DNA of 64,000 bases from Acidovorax sp. GTDB taxonomy: Bacteria; Pseudomonadota; Gammaproteobacteria; Burkholderiales; Burkholderiaceae_C. Below are positions 1 through 9,998 of this stretch, one piece after another. Under the pieces are notes generated by a model that was given only the letters and a program-made list of their open reading frames with translations, searched no databases and was not told the DNA's origin. Made by a program: the position numbers and the translations under genes. Position 1 is the stretch's first letter. Every line of letters begins with the position of its first letter. Where the stretch lies: the NCBI RefSeq assembly GCF_021287135.1, contig NZ_JAJTBB010000085.1, forward strand, positions 62,001 through 126,000, written 5' to 3'.

Positions 1-43
1 AAGCGCTGCAGCCCGTTTTTATTCAAAACTCTGCACCACCACC

Positions 44-1648
44 ATGAACGCACTCCTCTCCGTCTCCGACAAGACCGGCATCGTCGAATTCGCGCAAGCG
101 CTGCACGCGCTGGGCATCAGGCTGCTGTCCACCGGCGGCACCGCCAAGCTGCTGGCCGACAACGGCCTGCCCGTGACCGAAGTGGCCGAGGTCACGCAAT
201 TCCCCGAGATGCTCGACGGCCGCGTGAAGACGCTGCACCCCAAGGTGCACGGCGGCCTGCTGGCCCGCCGCGATGTGCCCGCCCACATGGCCGCGCTGAA
301 GGAGCACGGCATCGACACCATCGACCTGCTGGTGGTCAACCTCTACCCGTTTGAAGCCACCGTGGCCAAGGCCGGCTGCACGCTGGCCGATGCCATCGAG
401 AACATCGACATCGGCGGCCCCGCCATGGTGCGCAGCGCCGCCAAGAACTGGCAGGACGTGGGCGTGATCACTTCGGCCGACCAGTACGAGGCCGTGCTGG
501 CCGAGCTGAAGGCCGGCGGCAAGCTCAGCGACAAGTTGCGCTTCGCGCTGTCGGTGGCGGCATTCAACCGCATCGCGCAGTACGACGGCGCGATCAGCGA
601 CTACCTCTCGTCCGTCACCTTCGATGAAGACAAGCTGTCGGAAACCTACGTGCCCACGCGCGCCCTGTTCCCCGGCCAGAGCAACGGCATCTTCACCAAG
701 GTGCAGGACCTGCGCTACGGCGAAAACAGCCACCAGCAGGCCGCGCTGTACCGCGACCTGCACCCCGCGCCCGGCTCGCTGGTCACGGCCGAGCAGCTGC
801 AGGGCAAGGAGCTGAGCTACAACAACATCGCCGACGCCGACGCGGCCTGGGAATGCGTGAAGGGCTTTGACGCCGCGGCTTGCGTGATCGTCAAGCACGC
901 CAACCCCTGCGGCGTGGCCGTGGGCCTGGATGCGCTGGACGCCTACAGCAAGGCCTTCCAGACCGACCCGACCAGCGCGTTCGGCGGCATCATCGCCCTG
1001 AACCGCACGCTGGATGGCGCCGCCGCCGCGCAGATCAGCAAGCAGTTTGTGGAGGTGCTGATGGCGCCCGACTTCACGGCCGAAGCGCTGGAGATCTTCA
1101 AGAGCAAGGTCAACGTGCGCCTGCTCAAGATCGCGCTGCCGCCCGCCCACGGCGGCAAGACGGACTGGGAACGCGGCCGCAATGCCATGGACGCCAAGCG
1201 CATCGGCTCCGGCCTGCTGCTGCAGACGGCCGACAACCACGAGCTGTCGCTGGTGGACCTGAAGGTCGTCACGAAAAAGCAGCCCACGCTGGAAGAAATG
1301 GAAGACCTGCTGTTCGCCTGGAAGGTGGCCAAGTACGTCAAGAGCAACGCCATCGTCTTCTGCAAGGGCGGGATGACCATGGGCGTGGGCGCGGGCCAGA
1401 TGAGCCGCCTGGATTCCGCCCGCATCGCCAGCATCAAAGCGGGCCACGCGGGCCTCACGTTGCAGGGCACGGCGGTGGCCAGCGATGCGTTCTTCCCGTT
1501 CCGTGACGGCCTGGACGTGGTGGTGGACGCGGGCGCGACCTGCGTGATCCAGCCCGGCGGCTCGATGCGCGACAACGAGGTGATTGATGCCGCCAACGAG
1601 CGCGGCGTGGCCATGGTCTTCAGCGGCGTGCGCCATTTCCGCCATTGA
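44..1648 (+). CDS. purH: Bifunctional AICAR transformylase / IMP cyclohydrolase
   Basis: Catalyses the last two steps of de novo IMP synthesis in the cytosol: formylation of AICAR by 10-formyl-THF, then ring closure. The 534 aa match the usual family length. The N-terminal MGS-like cyclohydrolase domain (about 1-190) begins [12 protein letters not shown] and carries the STGGT phosphate-binding motif. The C-terminal transformylase domain contains the catalytic pair in VKHANPCG (K284, H285) and ends GVRHFRH, typical of PurH. The ATG is the first in-frame start and gives the canonical N-terminus. The 43 bases before it hold no recognisable gene end. Convergent with pobA across a bidirectional terminator. 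Identification is secure. Confidence 0.97.
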   Translation: MNALLSVSDKTGIVEFAQALHALGIRLLSTGGTAKLLADNGLPVTEVAEVTQFPEMLDGRVKTLHPKVHGGLLARRDVPAHMAALKEHGIDTIDLLVVNLYPFEATVAKAGCTLADAIENIDIGGPAMVRSAAKNWQDVGVITSADQYEAVLAELKAGGKLSDKLRFALSVAAFNRIAQYDGAISDYLSSVTFDEDKLSETYVPTRALFPGQSNGIFTKVQDLRYGENSHQQAALYRDLHPAPGSLVTAEQLQGKELSYNNIADADAAWECVKGFDAAACVIVKHANPCGVAVGLDALDAYSKAFQTDPTSAFGGIIALNRTLDGAAAAQISKQFVEVLMAPDFTAEALEIFKSKVNVRLLKIALPPAHGGKTDWERGRNAMDAKRIGSGLLLQTADNHELSLVDLKVVTKKQPTLEEMEDLLFAWKVAKYVKSNAIVFCKGGMTMGVGAGQMSRLDSARIASIKAGHAGLTLQGTAVASDAFFPFRDGLDVVVDAGATCVIQPGGSMRDNEVIDAANERGVAMVFSGVRHFRH

Positions 1649-1659
1649 ATTCGGTACAT

Positions 1660-1833
1660 CCCCCTGAGGCGCTGCGCGCCTCGGCACCACCGCCAGAGGC
1701 GGTGGCTCTTCGGGCTCGTCCAAGCCTGCGCAGGCAGGCTTGGAGCCGCGGCCCTCAGCCCCTTCTATCGAATGGCTGCGCCATTCGGGAAGGGGGACAC
1801 CGCCAGCGCGGCGGGGCGGCCTTTGCGCTGGTG
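1660..1833 (+). repeat. GC-rich intergenic repeat, family B, copy 1
   Basis: Begins CCCCCTGAGGCGCTGCGCGC just after the purH stop and contains nested inverted repeats such as CCAAGCCTGCGCAGGCAGG. The same module follows the pyrB stop at 23999, with the order of sub-blocks kept: CCCCTGAG, a GCGGTGGC block, CCTGCGCAGGCAGG, GGAGCCGC, CTCAGCCCC. By eye most positions are shared. It has no coding potential of its own and probably forms structured RNA at transcript ends. Confidence 0.7.
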
Positions 1834-1876
1834 CGCTGGCATGGGCCGTGCGCTTTCTGTCGGCAGAGGGGAAAAC

Positions 1877-1907
1877 AAAAGGCGGCCTGAGCCGCCTTTT
1901 TCTTTGT
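1877..1907. terminator. Bidirectional rho-independent terminator between purH and pobA
   Basis: Stem AAAAGGCGGC / GCCGCCTTTT with loop CTGA, followed by TCTTT on the plus strand and by TTTTGTTTTCC on the minus strand. It lies between two convergent genes, so it can end both transcripts. Confidence 0.9.
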
Positions 1908-1956
1908 GCGACGCGGCGCCAAGCCGGCGGCTTTCCAGCGCAGGTGGCGTTCCGCC

Positions 1957-3308
<1,352 letters not shown>

Positions 3309-3359
3309 TCGTCGCGGTGCCCGGTACGGGCAGTCCTTTTCGCCTTTCGTCACTCACCC

Positions 3360-4139
3360 ATGAGCAGCTTCCCCATTGCCAAGGCAGACTTCATCGAAGG
3401 CATGGCCAAGGGCCTGGCCGTGCTGGAGAGCTTTGACACCGAGCGCCAGCGCCTCAACGCCACGCTGGCCGCGCAGCGCACGGGCCTCACGCGGGCCGCG
3501 GCGCGGCGGCACCTGCTCACGTTGGCGCACCTGGGCTATCTGGAGACGGACGGCAGCTACTTCTGGCTGGCGCCCAAGGTGCTGCGCTTTTCGGGCAGCT
3601 ACCTGGCCTCGGCCCGGCTGCCGCGGGTGCTGCAGCCCACGCTGAACCGGCTGGCCGCGCAAACGCAGCAGTCGTTCTCGGCCGTGGTGCTGGATGGCGA
3701 CGAGGTGGTGATCGTGGCGCGCAGCGGCGTGTACGGCGCGCCTTCGCGTGTGCTGGCCTATGGCCTGCACCTGGGGGCGCGGCTGCCGGCGCACCCCACC
3801 TCCACCGGGCGGGTGCTGCTGGCCGCGCTGCCGCCCGCTGCGCTCACGGCCTGGCTCAAGGGGCGCACGCTGCAGCGGCTCACGCCCCGCACCATCACGC
3901 AGGTCGGCCCGCTGCGCCAGGTGATTGCCCAGGCGCGGCGCGACGACTACTGTGTGGCGGTGGAAGAGCACGAACTGGGCGTGCACGCCCTGGCCGTGCC
4001 GCTGCGCAACCTGCAGGGCCGCACGGTGGCGGCGCTGAACGTGGTGGCGTCGCCCAAGCAGATCGACGAAGGCAGCCTGCAGCGCGACCTGCTGCCACTG
4101 CTGCAGGATGCCGCGCGGGAGCTGCGCGGGCTGCTGTAG
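3360..4139 (+). CDS. pobR: IclR-family transcriptional regulator, probable activator of pobA
   Basis: 259 aa. The N-terminal winged helix-turn-helix (about 12-75) includes the RQRLNATLAAQRTGLTRAAARRH region modified to LTRAAARR and LGYLETDG. The C-terminal IclR effector domain (about 90-255) includes GARLPAHPTSTGRVLLA and DDYCVAVEEHELGVH. The start FIEGMAKGLAVLESFD matches the PcaR/PcaU/PobR subgroup, which senses aromatic acids such as 4-hydroxybenzoate or beta-ketoadipate. Divergent from pobA, which is the likely target. The gene name rests on subgroup and neighbour, so PcaR-type action on other aromatic genes is possible. Confidence 0.85.
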   Translation: MSSFPIAKADFIEGMAKGLAVLESFDTERQRLNATLAAQRTGLTRAAARRHLLTLAHLGYLETDGSYFWLAPKVLRFSGSYLASARLPRVLQPTLNRLAAQTQQSFSAVVLDGDEVVIVARSGVYGAPSRVLAYGLHLGARLPAHPTSTGRVLLAALPPAALTAWLKGRTLQRLTPRTITQVGPLRQVIAQARRDDYCVAVEEHELGVHALAVPLRNLQGRTVAALNVVASPKQIDEGSLQRDLLPLLQDAARELRGLL

Positions 4140-4187
4140 TGGCGCTGCTGTAGTGGCGCTGCGCGGAGGGCGGCTGCCCCCGCTGCG

Positions 4188-5936
4188 TCAGGCGGCGACG
4201 ATGTGGCCCGCGCCTGCCGCGCCGGCCACCACCTTGAGCGACTTGTCCGTGCTGGCGGTGTAGCTGCGGCTGGTGATGGTGCTGACGTACACCCAGTCCG
4301 CACGGCATTCGCTGGCCGTGGCCGTGAGCACCATGTAGCCGCGGCGCGCGGTGTCGCAGTATTTCAGCGGGGCAATCATCTGCTGCAGCGCGCCGGCCAG
4401 CATGGCGGGGTTTTCGTTGGGCAGGTATTCCTCAAAGCCCGGCGACGTGACGGACGACGTGGCGAATTCCACGCCCACCGCATTGCCGTTGCGGTCCTGC
4501 AGTTCGTTGGCCCAGGCGTTGTGCGTGTCGCCCGACAGCACGACCAGGTTCTTGCCCAGGCTGCGCGAGGTGGCGAGCACCGTCTCGCGCGCCGCCTGGT
4601 AGCCGTCCCAGGCGTCCAGGTTGTAGGGAATGGCGGGCTGGGCCAGGATGGCCTGCTCGGTGGGTGTGAGGCTGCCGGGGTTGGTGCGCGCACGGGCCGC
4701 CAGCGCGGCATATTGGCCGAAGGAAAGCCCCGAGCCGGGCTGCACGGTTTCCATGAGGATGGGCGCGGGAATGTTCATGCGGCCCATCAGCACCTGCTGG
4801 CCCAGCACCTGCCAGGTGGCGGTGGAGGCCGCCATCTGCTGCTGCAGCCACTGGGTCTGGGCCGTGCCCATCAACTGGCGGCTGGCGTTGCCCACGGCCG
4901 CCGTGAAGCCGGCCGCGTCAAAGCCGCTGGCGGTGAAGAACTCGCCATAGCTCAGCTGCTCGTCGCGCGCGATGACCCGGGTGTCCAGCATGTGCAAGGC
5001 CACCAGGTTGCCGAAGGCGAAACTGCGGTAGATCAGCTCCGGCTGCGCGTTGCGGGTGGGCATCCACTCGTGGTAGGCCTGCATGGCGGCGGCCTTGCGC
5101 GCGCCGAAGCTGCCTTCGGTGGCGCTTTGGTGGTTTTCCGCACCGTCGCGCCAGGTGTCGTTGGCGATTTCGTGGTCGTCCCACACGGCGATCATGGGCG
5201 CTGCGGCGTGCAGGGCCTGCAGGTCGGGGTCCGTCTTGTACTGCGCGTGGCGCTGGCGGTAGTCGGCCAGGCTCACGATTTCGTTGGCGGGTGCCGAGAG
5301 GCGGCCCAGGGCGCCCGCGTGGCTCGAGGCATAGCCGCCCTGGCCGTATTCGTAGATGTAGTCGCCCAGGTGCACGGTGGCATCCAGGTCGTTGCGCCGG
5401 GCTGCGTCGGCATACACGTTGAAGTACCCGGCGGGGTAGTTGGCGCACGAGAAGACCGCCAGCTTCACCTGGGCCACGCTGCCCGTGGGCAGCGTGCGGG
5501 TGCGTCCCGTGGCGGAGGTGGCCGCGTACGCGCGGAAGCGGTAGTAGTACACCGTGGCGGGTTTGAGGCCCGTGGCATCCACCTTCACGGTGAAATCCTT
5601 GCCTGCGGCAGCCGTGCCCTGGCCGTGCGCAACCAGCGCGGCGAAGGCACTGTCGGCCGCCACCTCCCAATCCACGGGGATGTCGCCGGTATGGCCCGCG
5701 GGTGGCGTGACCCGGGTCCACAGCATCACGCGGTCCGCCAGCGGGTCGCCACTGGCAATGCCGTGCGCAAACTGGACGGCGGGCGCGTCATCGCCACCGC
5801 CGCACGCGGTCAGCGGCAGCGTGCCCAGGGCGGCGGCCGCCACGCCCAGTTGGCGCACAAAGCGGCGCCGGCCGGGGTCTGCCGCAGCGGCGTCGCGAAT
5901 CGGATGGGAGGAAGAGGGAAGGAGAGGGTGGGTCAT
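4188..5936 (-). CDS. phoD: PhoD-like alkaline phosphatase/phosphodiesterase, Tat-exported lipoprotein
   Basis: 582-residue secreted metallophosphoesterase that releases phosphate from organic esters outside the cytoplasm. The ATG at 5936 is chosen because it precedes a twin-arginine signal (GRRRFVRQLG near residues 23-32), a hydrophobic stretch and a lipobox-like LTAC followed by GGGDDAP. PhoD N-terminal domain: FAHGIASGDPLADRVMLWTRV. Metal-site motifs: HLGDYIYEYG, WDDHEIANDTW and SGDTHNAW, in the usual order. No pho box was recognised in the short upstream region. The combination of Tat signal and lipobox suggests a membrane-anchored enzyme. The substrate is not determined by the sequence. 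Confidence 0.9.
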   Translation of the reverse strand: MTHPLLPSSSHPIRDAAAADPGRRRFVRQLGVAAAALGTLPLTACGGGDDAPAVQFAHGIASGDPLADRVMLWTRVTPPAGHTGDIPVDWEVAADSAFAALVAHGQGTAAAGKDFTVKVDATGLKPATVYYYRFRAYAATSATGRTRTLPTGSVAQVKLAVFSCANYPAGYFNVYADAARRNDLDATVHLGDYIYEYGQGGYASSHAGALGRLSAPANEIVSLADYRQRHAQYKTDPDLQALHAAAPMIAVWDDHEIANDTWRDGAENHQSATEGSFGARKAAAMQAYHEWMPTRNAQPELIYRSFAFGNLVALHMLDTRVIARDEQLSYGEFFTASGFDAAGFTAAVGNASRQLMGTAQTQWLQQQMAASTATWQVLGQQVLMGRMNIPAPILMETVQPGSGLSFGQYAALAARARTNPGSLTPTEQAILAQPAIPYNLDAWDGYQAARETVLATSRSLGKNLVVLSGDTHNAWANELQDRNGNAVGVEFATSSVTSPGFEEYLPNENPAMLAGALQQMIAPLKYCDTARRGYMVLTATASECRADWVYVSTITSRSYTASTDKSLKVVAGAAGAGHIVAA

Positions 5937-6042
5937 GGGGCCGTGTCGGTGGAACAAACACCCCAGCGTGCACGCACCCGATGACGGCCGTATGAAACAA
6001 CGGCGCGCGCTGCGGAGCGAAGGCGCGCCGCAGCACTTTTGA

Positions 6043-6098
6043 GTCAAATAGCAGCCTAGCGCTTGATGGACAAGCGCAAGCAGCTATTATTTTTGTAG
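6043..6098 (-). repeat. AGCGCT-type intergenic repeat, family A, copy 1
   Basis: On the minus strand it reads ATAGCTGCTTGCGCTTGTCC then ATCAAGCGCTAGGCTGCTAT, the same pattern as the copies at 24209, 27874, 35211, 46274 and 51967. It overlaps the last hemL codons, so the repeat supplies the hemL stop codon. Confidence 0.8.
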
Positions 6099-7397
6099 CG
6101 TTTTGAACACTTCTCGCGCGGCGGCGACGGTGGTGGCAATGTCCTCGGCCGTGTGGGCTGCGCTCACAAAGCCGGCCTCGTACAACGCGGGGGCGATGTA
6201 GACGCCGCGGTCCAGCAGGCCGTGGAACAGCGTGTTGAAGCGCGCGCCGTCCGTCTTGAGCACCTGGGCGTAGTTCTGCGGCAGCTCGGGCAGCAGGAAG
6301 AAGCCGAACATGCCGCCTTCGCAGTCGGCGCTGAAGGGCACGCCTTCGTCTTTGGCCGCTTGGGAGAGGCCATCGACCAGCGAGCGGGTGCGGGCCGCCA
6401 GCGCATCGAAGAAGCCGGGCTTCCGGATCTCGCGCAGCGTGGTCAGCCCGCAGGCCGTGGCCACCGGGTTGCCCGACAGCGTGCCCGCCTGGTACACCGC
6501 GCCCAGCGGGGCCAAGTGTTCCATGATGGCGCGCGGGCCGCCAAACGCCGCCAGCGGCATGCCGCCGCCAATCACCTTGCCCAGCACGGTGAGGTCGGGC
6601 TTGAAGCCGGGAATGCTCTGGGCGTACACACTTTGGGCGCTGCCCAGGGCCACGCGGAACCCCGTCATCACTTCATCGAGCACCAGCAGCGCGCCGTACT
6701 CAGTACACAGCTCGCGGCAGCGCTTCATGAAAGGGACGCTCGCGCGCACGAAGTTCATGTTGCCGGCGATGGGCTCAATCATCACGCAGGCCAGTTCCTT
6801 GCCGTGCAGGGCAAAGGCCTCTTCCAGCTGGGCAACGTTGTTGTATTCGAGCACGATGGTGTGCTGCACCACCTCGGGCGGCACGCCGGCGCTGGTGGCG
6901 TTGCCGAAGGTGGCGAGCCCTGACCCCGCCTTGACCAGCAGCGAGTCGGCATGGCCGTGGTAGCAGCCCTCGAACTTGATGAACTTGCTGCGGCCGGTGG
7001 CGCCACGCGCCAGCCGGATGGCGCTCATGCCGGCTTCGGTGCCCGAGCTGACGAGGCGGATCATTTCCATCGAAGGCACGAGGCTCAGAATTTCCTCGGC
7101 CAGTTCGACCTCGCGCTCGGTGGGTGCGCCAAAGCTGAAGCCCTCCAGCGCAGCCTTCTGCACGGCCTCCAGCACGGCCGGGTGGCCGTGGCCCAGGATC
7201 ATGGGACCCCAGGAGCCGATGTAATCGATGAAACGCTGGTCGTTGGCGTCCCAGAAATAGGCGCCCTGCGCACGCTTGACGAAGCGCGGCGTGCCGCCCA
7301 CGGCCTTGAAGGCCCGCACGGGCGAGTTCACGCCGCCGGGGATGAGCGCCTTGGCGCGTTCGAACAGGGGAATGTTGAGGTCAGTGCTTGGTGTCAT
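6087..7397 (-). CDS. hemL: Glutamate-1-semialdehyde 2,1-aminomutase
   Basis: PLP enzyme converting glutamate-1-semialdehyde to 5-aminolevulinate, the committed tetrapyrrole precursor made by the C5 pathway. 436 aa, normal family length. Motifs: [12 protein letters not shown] at 19-30, [15 protein letters not shown] near 118-131, EGCYHGHAD near 143-151, DEVMTGFR near 241-248 and the PLP lysine K274 in [17 protein letters not shown]. Its start overlaps the end of the upstream thiD-like gene by 17 bases, so the two are translationally coupled on the minus strand. The stop lies inside a family A repeat. Confidence 0.97.
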   Translation of the reverse strand: MTPSTDLNIPLFERAKALIPGGVNSPVRAFKAVGGTPRFVKRAQGAYFWDANDQRFIDYIGSWGPMILGHGHPAVLEAVQKAALEGFSFGAPTEREVELAEEILSLVPSMEMIRLVSSGTEAGMSAIRLARGATGRSKFIKFEGCYHGHADSLLVKAGSGLATFGNATSAGVPPEVVQHTIVLEYNNVAQLEEAFALHGKELACVMIEPIAGNMNFVRASVPFMKRCRELCTEYGALLVLDEVMTGFRVALGSAQSVYAQSIPGFKPDLTVLGKVIGGGMPLAAFGGPRAIMEHLAPLGAVYQAGTLSGNPVATACGLTTLREIRKPGFFDALAARTRSLVDGLSQAAKDEGVPFSADCEGGMFGFFLLPELPQNYAQVLKTDGARFNTLFHGLLDRGVYIAPALYEAGFVSAAHTAEDIATTVAAAREVFKTLQK

Positions 7398-8337
7398 GGG
7401 GGGGCATCACAAAGCCTTCGAGGGCCTGTGCTTCATCAATGGCGGTCTCTTCTTCTTCGGTGTCGCTGTCGTCGTCGGGCTGGGCCCAGAACATGCGGTC
7501 GGGCACGATGTGCCCCATGCCCGGGCGAAAGCCCGCGTCCAGGCAGCGGTCGAGGTAGCTCAAGGCTTCGCTGGTGGCCTCGCCCAGGTCGTTGCCGGCG
7601 GCCACCAGCGCCGTGAGCGCTGCGGACAGGGTATCGCCCGCCCCCGAAAAGGTGGCGTCGAACAGCTCGAACTTCCCCGTGCCCAGCACCATCTGCGGCG
7701 ACGCCAGCACGTTCTCCACGAACTGCTCGGGCAACGGGATGCCGGTGACCAGGGTGTAGGGCACGCCCATGTCCGAGGCAGCACGGGCCAGGTCCCGCGC
7801 CGTGGGACTGCGGTCGCTGTTCCAGTCCGGAAGCAGCCAGCGCCACAGCGTGCTGTGGTTTCCAACCAACACCGACGTCTGCGGCAGTAACAATTCCCGG
7901 AACGCGTCGAGGTACTCGTCGATCAGCTCCTCGCGCCACCAGGACAGGTTGGGCATGTACGCGATGACCGGCACCTCGTCGTAGTCGGTGGTGATCTCCG
8001 CGACGGCGCTCACGTTTTCCGCGCTGCCCAGGAAGCCGACCTTGATGGCCTGCACGGGCAGGTCTTCCAGCACGGCGCGCGCCTGCTCGGTCACCGCCTC
8101 GTCATCGAAGCTGAAGTGGTCAAAAATCTGCGCGGTATCGCGGGCATAGGCGCCGCAGGCCACGGCCACCGGGTGCCCGCCCACCGATGCGATGGTGGTG
8201 ATGTCCGCGGTCAGTCCGCCGGCGCCGCTGGGGTCGTTGGCGTTGAAAACCAGTACGCAGGCGGGGGTCGCTTCCTCCGAACCGTCATCTTCGCCGTCTA
8301 TGATTTCCGAGGGGGGGAGGGAGGCTTTGTCGGTCAT
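7381..8337 (-). CDS. thiD: Divergent ThiD-like (phosphomethylpyrimidine/ribokinase-fold) kinase
   Basis: 318 aa. Resembles hydroxymethylpyrimidine kinases ([22 protein letters not shown] near 33-55, [14 protein letters not shown]), and would normally be called ThiD in this hemL-linked position. Several family hallmarks differ: the usual VDPVM region reads [12 protein letters not shown], the usual TPN segment reads VGNHST, and the anion-hole motif is [11 protein letters not shown], with the Asp of ribokinase-type sugar kinases rather than the GTGCTLSAA of ThiD. It also has acidic ends ([12 protein letters not shown] at the start, [15 protein letters not shown] near the C-terminus). Substrate is therefore uncertain. 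Divergent from rubredoxin with a 94-base gap. Confidence 0.8.
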   Translation of the reverse strand: MTDKASLPPSEIIDGEDDGSEEATPACVLVFNANDPSGAGGLTADITTIASVGGHPVAVACGAYARDTAQIFDHFSFDDEAVTEQARAVLEDLPVQAIKVGFLGSAENVSAVAEITTDYDEVPVIAYMPNLSWWREELIDEYLDAFRELLLPQTSVLVGNHSTLWRWLLPDWNSDRSPTARDLARAASDMGVPYTLVTGIPLPEQFVENVLASPQMVLGTGKFELFDATFSGAGDTLSAALTALVAAGNDLGEATSEALSYLDRCLDAGFRPGMGHIVPDRMFWAQPDDDSDTEEEETAIDEAQALEGFVMPPHDTKH

Positions 8338-8431
8338 GGACCAGATCCTGCAAGCGGGGTGGCACCAATGCCGTGGCCCATGGAGATGACTAGATACAAT
8401 CGTTGCATTCTATGTGAAGGCCCTTTAAGCT

Positions 8432-8605
8432 GTGACCGACTCTAAAACTTGGATGTGTCTGATTTGCGGTTGGATTTATGACGAAGCAGCGGGTTCACCA
8501 GAGCACGGCATTGCGCCCAATACGCCCTGGGACCAGGTTCCCATGAACTGGACCTGTCCCGAATGCGGGGCTCGCAAGGAAGACTTCGAGATGGTTCAGA
8601 TCTGA
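8432..8605 (+). CDS. rubA: Rubredoxin
   Basis: 57-residue iron protein that carries single electrons in the cytosol. The GTG start at 8432 gives MTDSKTWMCLICGWIYDEAA; four Fe-ligating cysteines lie in C9-L-I-C12-G and C42-P-E-C45-G. The core WIYDEAAG...PNTPWDQVPMNWTCPECG is canonical. An AAGG about 11 bases upstream is a possible ribosome site. An ATG at 8453 would remove the first cysteine's context and is unlikely. A terminator follows immediately. Confidence 0.95.
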   Translation: MTDSKTWMCLICGWIYDEAAGSPEHGIAPNTPWDQVPMNWTCPECGARKEDFEMVQI

Positions 8606-8606
8606 G

Positions 8607-8652
8607 ACGCAGCAGCATCCTCCATCATGGACTGCTGCGTTGTTTATTTTTC
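8607..8652 (+). terminator. Rho-independent terminator after rubredoxin
   Basis: Stem ACGCAGCAG / CTGCTGCGT (8607-8615 with 8632-8640), 16-base loop, then TGTTTATTTTT. It separates rubredoxin from the pil-chp genes only 20 bases before pilG, so either read-through or a promoter inside the hairpin region must supply pilG transcription. Confidence 0.85.
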
Positions 8653-8670
8653 CCTCGGGAGCGGTAACAA

Positions 8671-9069
8671 TTGACTACAACAGGCGCATCTTTCAAAGTG
8701 CTCGTGGTGGATGACAGCAATACCATCCGTCGAAGCGCCGAGATTTTTCTCAAGCAGGGGGGGCACGAAGTCTTGTTGGCAGACGACGGCTTTGATGCTT
8801 TGGCCAAGGTCAATGATTACCAGCCCCAGCTGATTTTCTGCGACATCCTCATGCCCAAGCTCGACGGGTACCAGACCTGCGCGATTATCAAGCGCAACGC
8901 CCGTTTTGCAGATACTCCGGTGGTGATGCTGTCCTCCAAGGACGGCGTGTTCGACAAGGCGCGCGGGCGTATGGTCGGCTGCCAGGAATATCTCACCAAA
9001 CCGTTTACCAAAGACCAGCTGCTGCAGGCTGTGCAGCAGTTTGGCAATTCCCAACAAGGAGCGATGTAA
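8671..9069 (+). CDS. pilG: Twitching-motility response regulator PilG
   Basis: 132 aa, single receiver domain with no output domain. Acidic pair D14-D15, phospho-acceptor D58 in FCDILMPKLDG, and K110 in YLTKPF. In the Pil-Chp system it takes phosphate from ChpA and promotes pilus extension and cAMP signalling. The start is TTG at 8671, preceded by GGGAGCGG; no nearer ATG exists before the conserved FKVLVVDDS. The stop overlaps the pilH ATG by one base. First gene of a five-gene chemosensory operon. Confidence 0.93.
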   Translation: MTTTGASFKVLVVDDSNTIRRSAEIFLKQGGHEVLLADDGFDALAKVNDYQPQLIFCDILMPKLDGYQTCAIIKRNARFADTPVVMLSSKDGVFDKARGRMVGCQEYLTKPFTKDQLLQAVQQFGNSQQGAM

Positions 9070-9434
9070 TGCCCATCCAGAAAGTATTGGTCGTCGACGA
9101 CTCGAAGACCGAGTTGATGTTCCTGACTGACCTGCTCCAGAAAAAAGGCATGCAGGTGCGCACGGCAGAAAATGCCGACGAAGCGTTCCGCCGCCTGGCC
9201 GAAGAAAAGCCCGACCTGATCCTGATGGACGTGGTCATGCCCGGCCAGAATGGTTTTCAGCTCACCCGTGCCATCACGCGGGACCCCGCCTACGCCGACG
9301 TGCCGATCATCATGTGCACCAGCAAGAACCAGGAGACCGATCGCGTCTGGGGAATGCGGCAGGGAGCGCGGGGCTACATCACCAAGCCCGTGGACCCCGC
9401 TGAACTCCAGGCCAAGATTGACGCCCTGAACTGA
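9069..9434 (+). CDS. pilH: Twitching-motility response regulator PilH
   Basis: 121 aa, stand-alone receiver: D10-D11, phospho-acceptor D54 in LMDVVMPGQNG and K106 in YITKPV. In Pseudomonas-type systems PilH opposes PilG and favours retraction, or acts as a phosphate sink. Starts one base inside the pilG stop (TAATG). A 15-base gap leads to pilI. Confidence 0.93.
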   Translation: MPIQKVLVVDDSKTELMFLTDLLQKKGMQVRTAENADEAFRRLAEEKPDLILMDVVMPGQNGFQLTRAITRDPAYADVPIIMCTSKNQETDRVWGMRQGARGYITKPVDPAELQAKIDALN

Positions 9435-9449
9435 GGCTGCTGCGCGTTC

Positions 9450-9977
9450 ATGGCCAACCGCGAAGCCCTGCGAGAGCTCCAGACCCGGCTTGCCAGCCGC
9501 CTTCAGGCTGCAAGAACCGAAGGAACCTCTGTGTCGTCCTGGCTGGCGGTCGAGTCCGCCGGGAATTTCTATTTGCTGCCGCTGGGCCAGTCCGGGGAAA
9601 TTTTCCCCTGGGTGCCGGTCCAGGCGGTCCCCTACACCCAACGCTGGTTCCTGGGCGTTGCCAACCTGCGCGGCGGCCTGGTGGGGGTGGTGGATCTGGC
9701 GGGCCTGCTGGGCTCCGAGGTGGCGCGTACGGAGCAGGGGCTGGCCGAGGCCAGCCTGCTGGCGTTCAACGCCGCCCTGGACGTGAATGCCGCCTTGCTG
9801 GTGGACCGGCTCGCGGGGTTGCGCGGGACCGAGGCCTTCGTCGGGTCCGAGCCCCCGGCTGAAGATGCGCCCGCCTTCTTCGGGTCCACCTACCTCGATT
9901 CCAGCGGCACGCGCTGGCAGGAGCTGAACCTGCAGATCCTGTCCCAACATCCTGCTTTCCTGAGCATCAGTGCTTGA
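9450..9977 (+). CDS. pilI: CheW-like coupling protein PilI
   Basis: 175 aa, CheW domain. It should couple the PilJ receptor to the ChpA kinase at the cell pole. Visible elements are a conserved ligand-free core NFYLLPLGQSGEI near 33-45 and NLRGGLVGVVDLAGLLG near 72-88. The C-terminal WQELNLQILSQHPAFLSI is typical of PilI proteins. Located between pilH and pilJ, with a 21-base gap before pilJ. Confidence 0.9.
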   Translation: MANREALRELQTRLASRLQAARTEGTSVSSWLAVESAGNFYLLPLGQSGEIFPWVPVQAVPYTQRWFLGVANLRGGLVGVVDLAGLLGSEVARTEQGLAEASLLAFNAALDVNAALLVDRLAGLRGTEAFVGSEPPAEDAPAFFGSTYLDSSGTRWQELNLQILSQHPAFLSISA

Positions 9978-9998
9978 GTTTTTCTGTAAGGCTGCACC

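Noticed and set aside
1-43. End of an upstream gene overlapping the purH ATG.
   Set aside because: A short frame ends at 47 but its residues match no known gene end, and too little is visible.
8395-8400. TACAAT as a -10 box for rubredoxin.
   Set aside because: No acceptable -35 at the right spacing.
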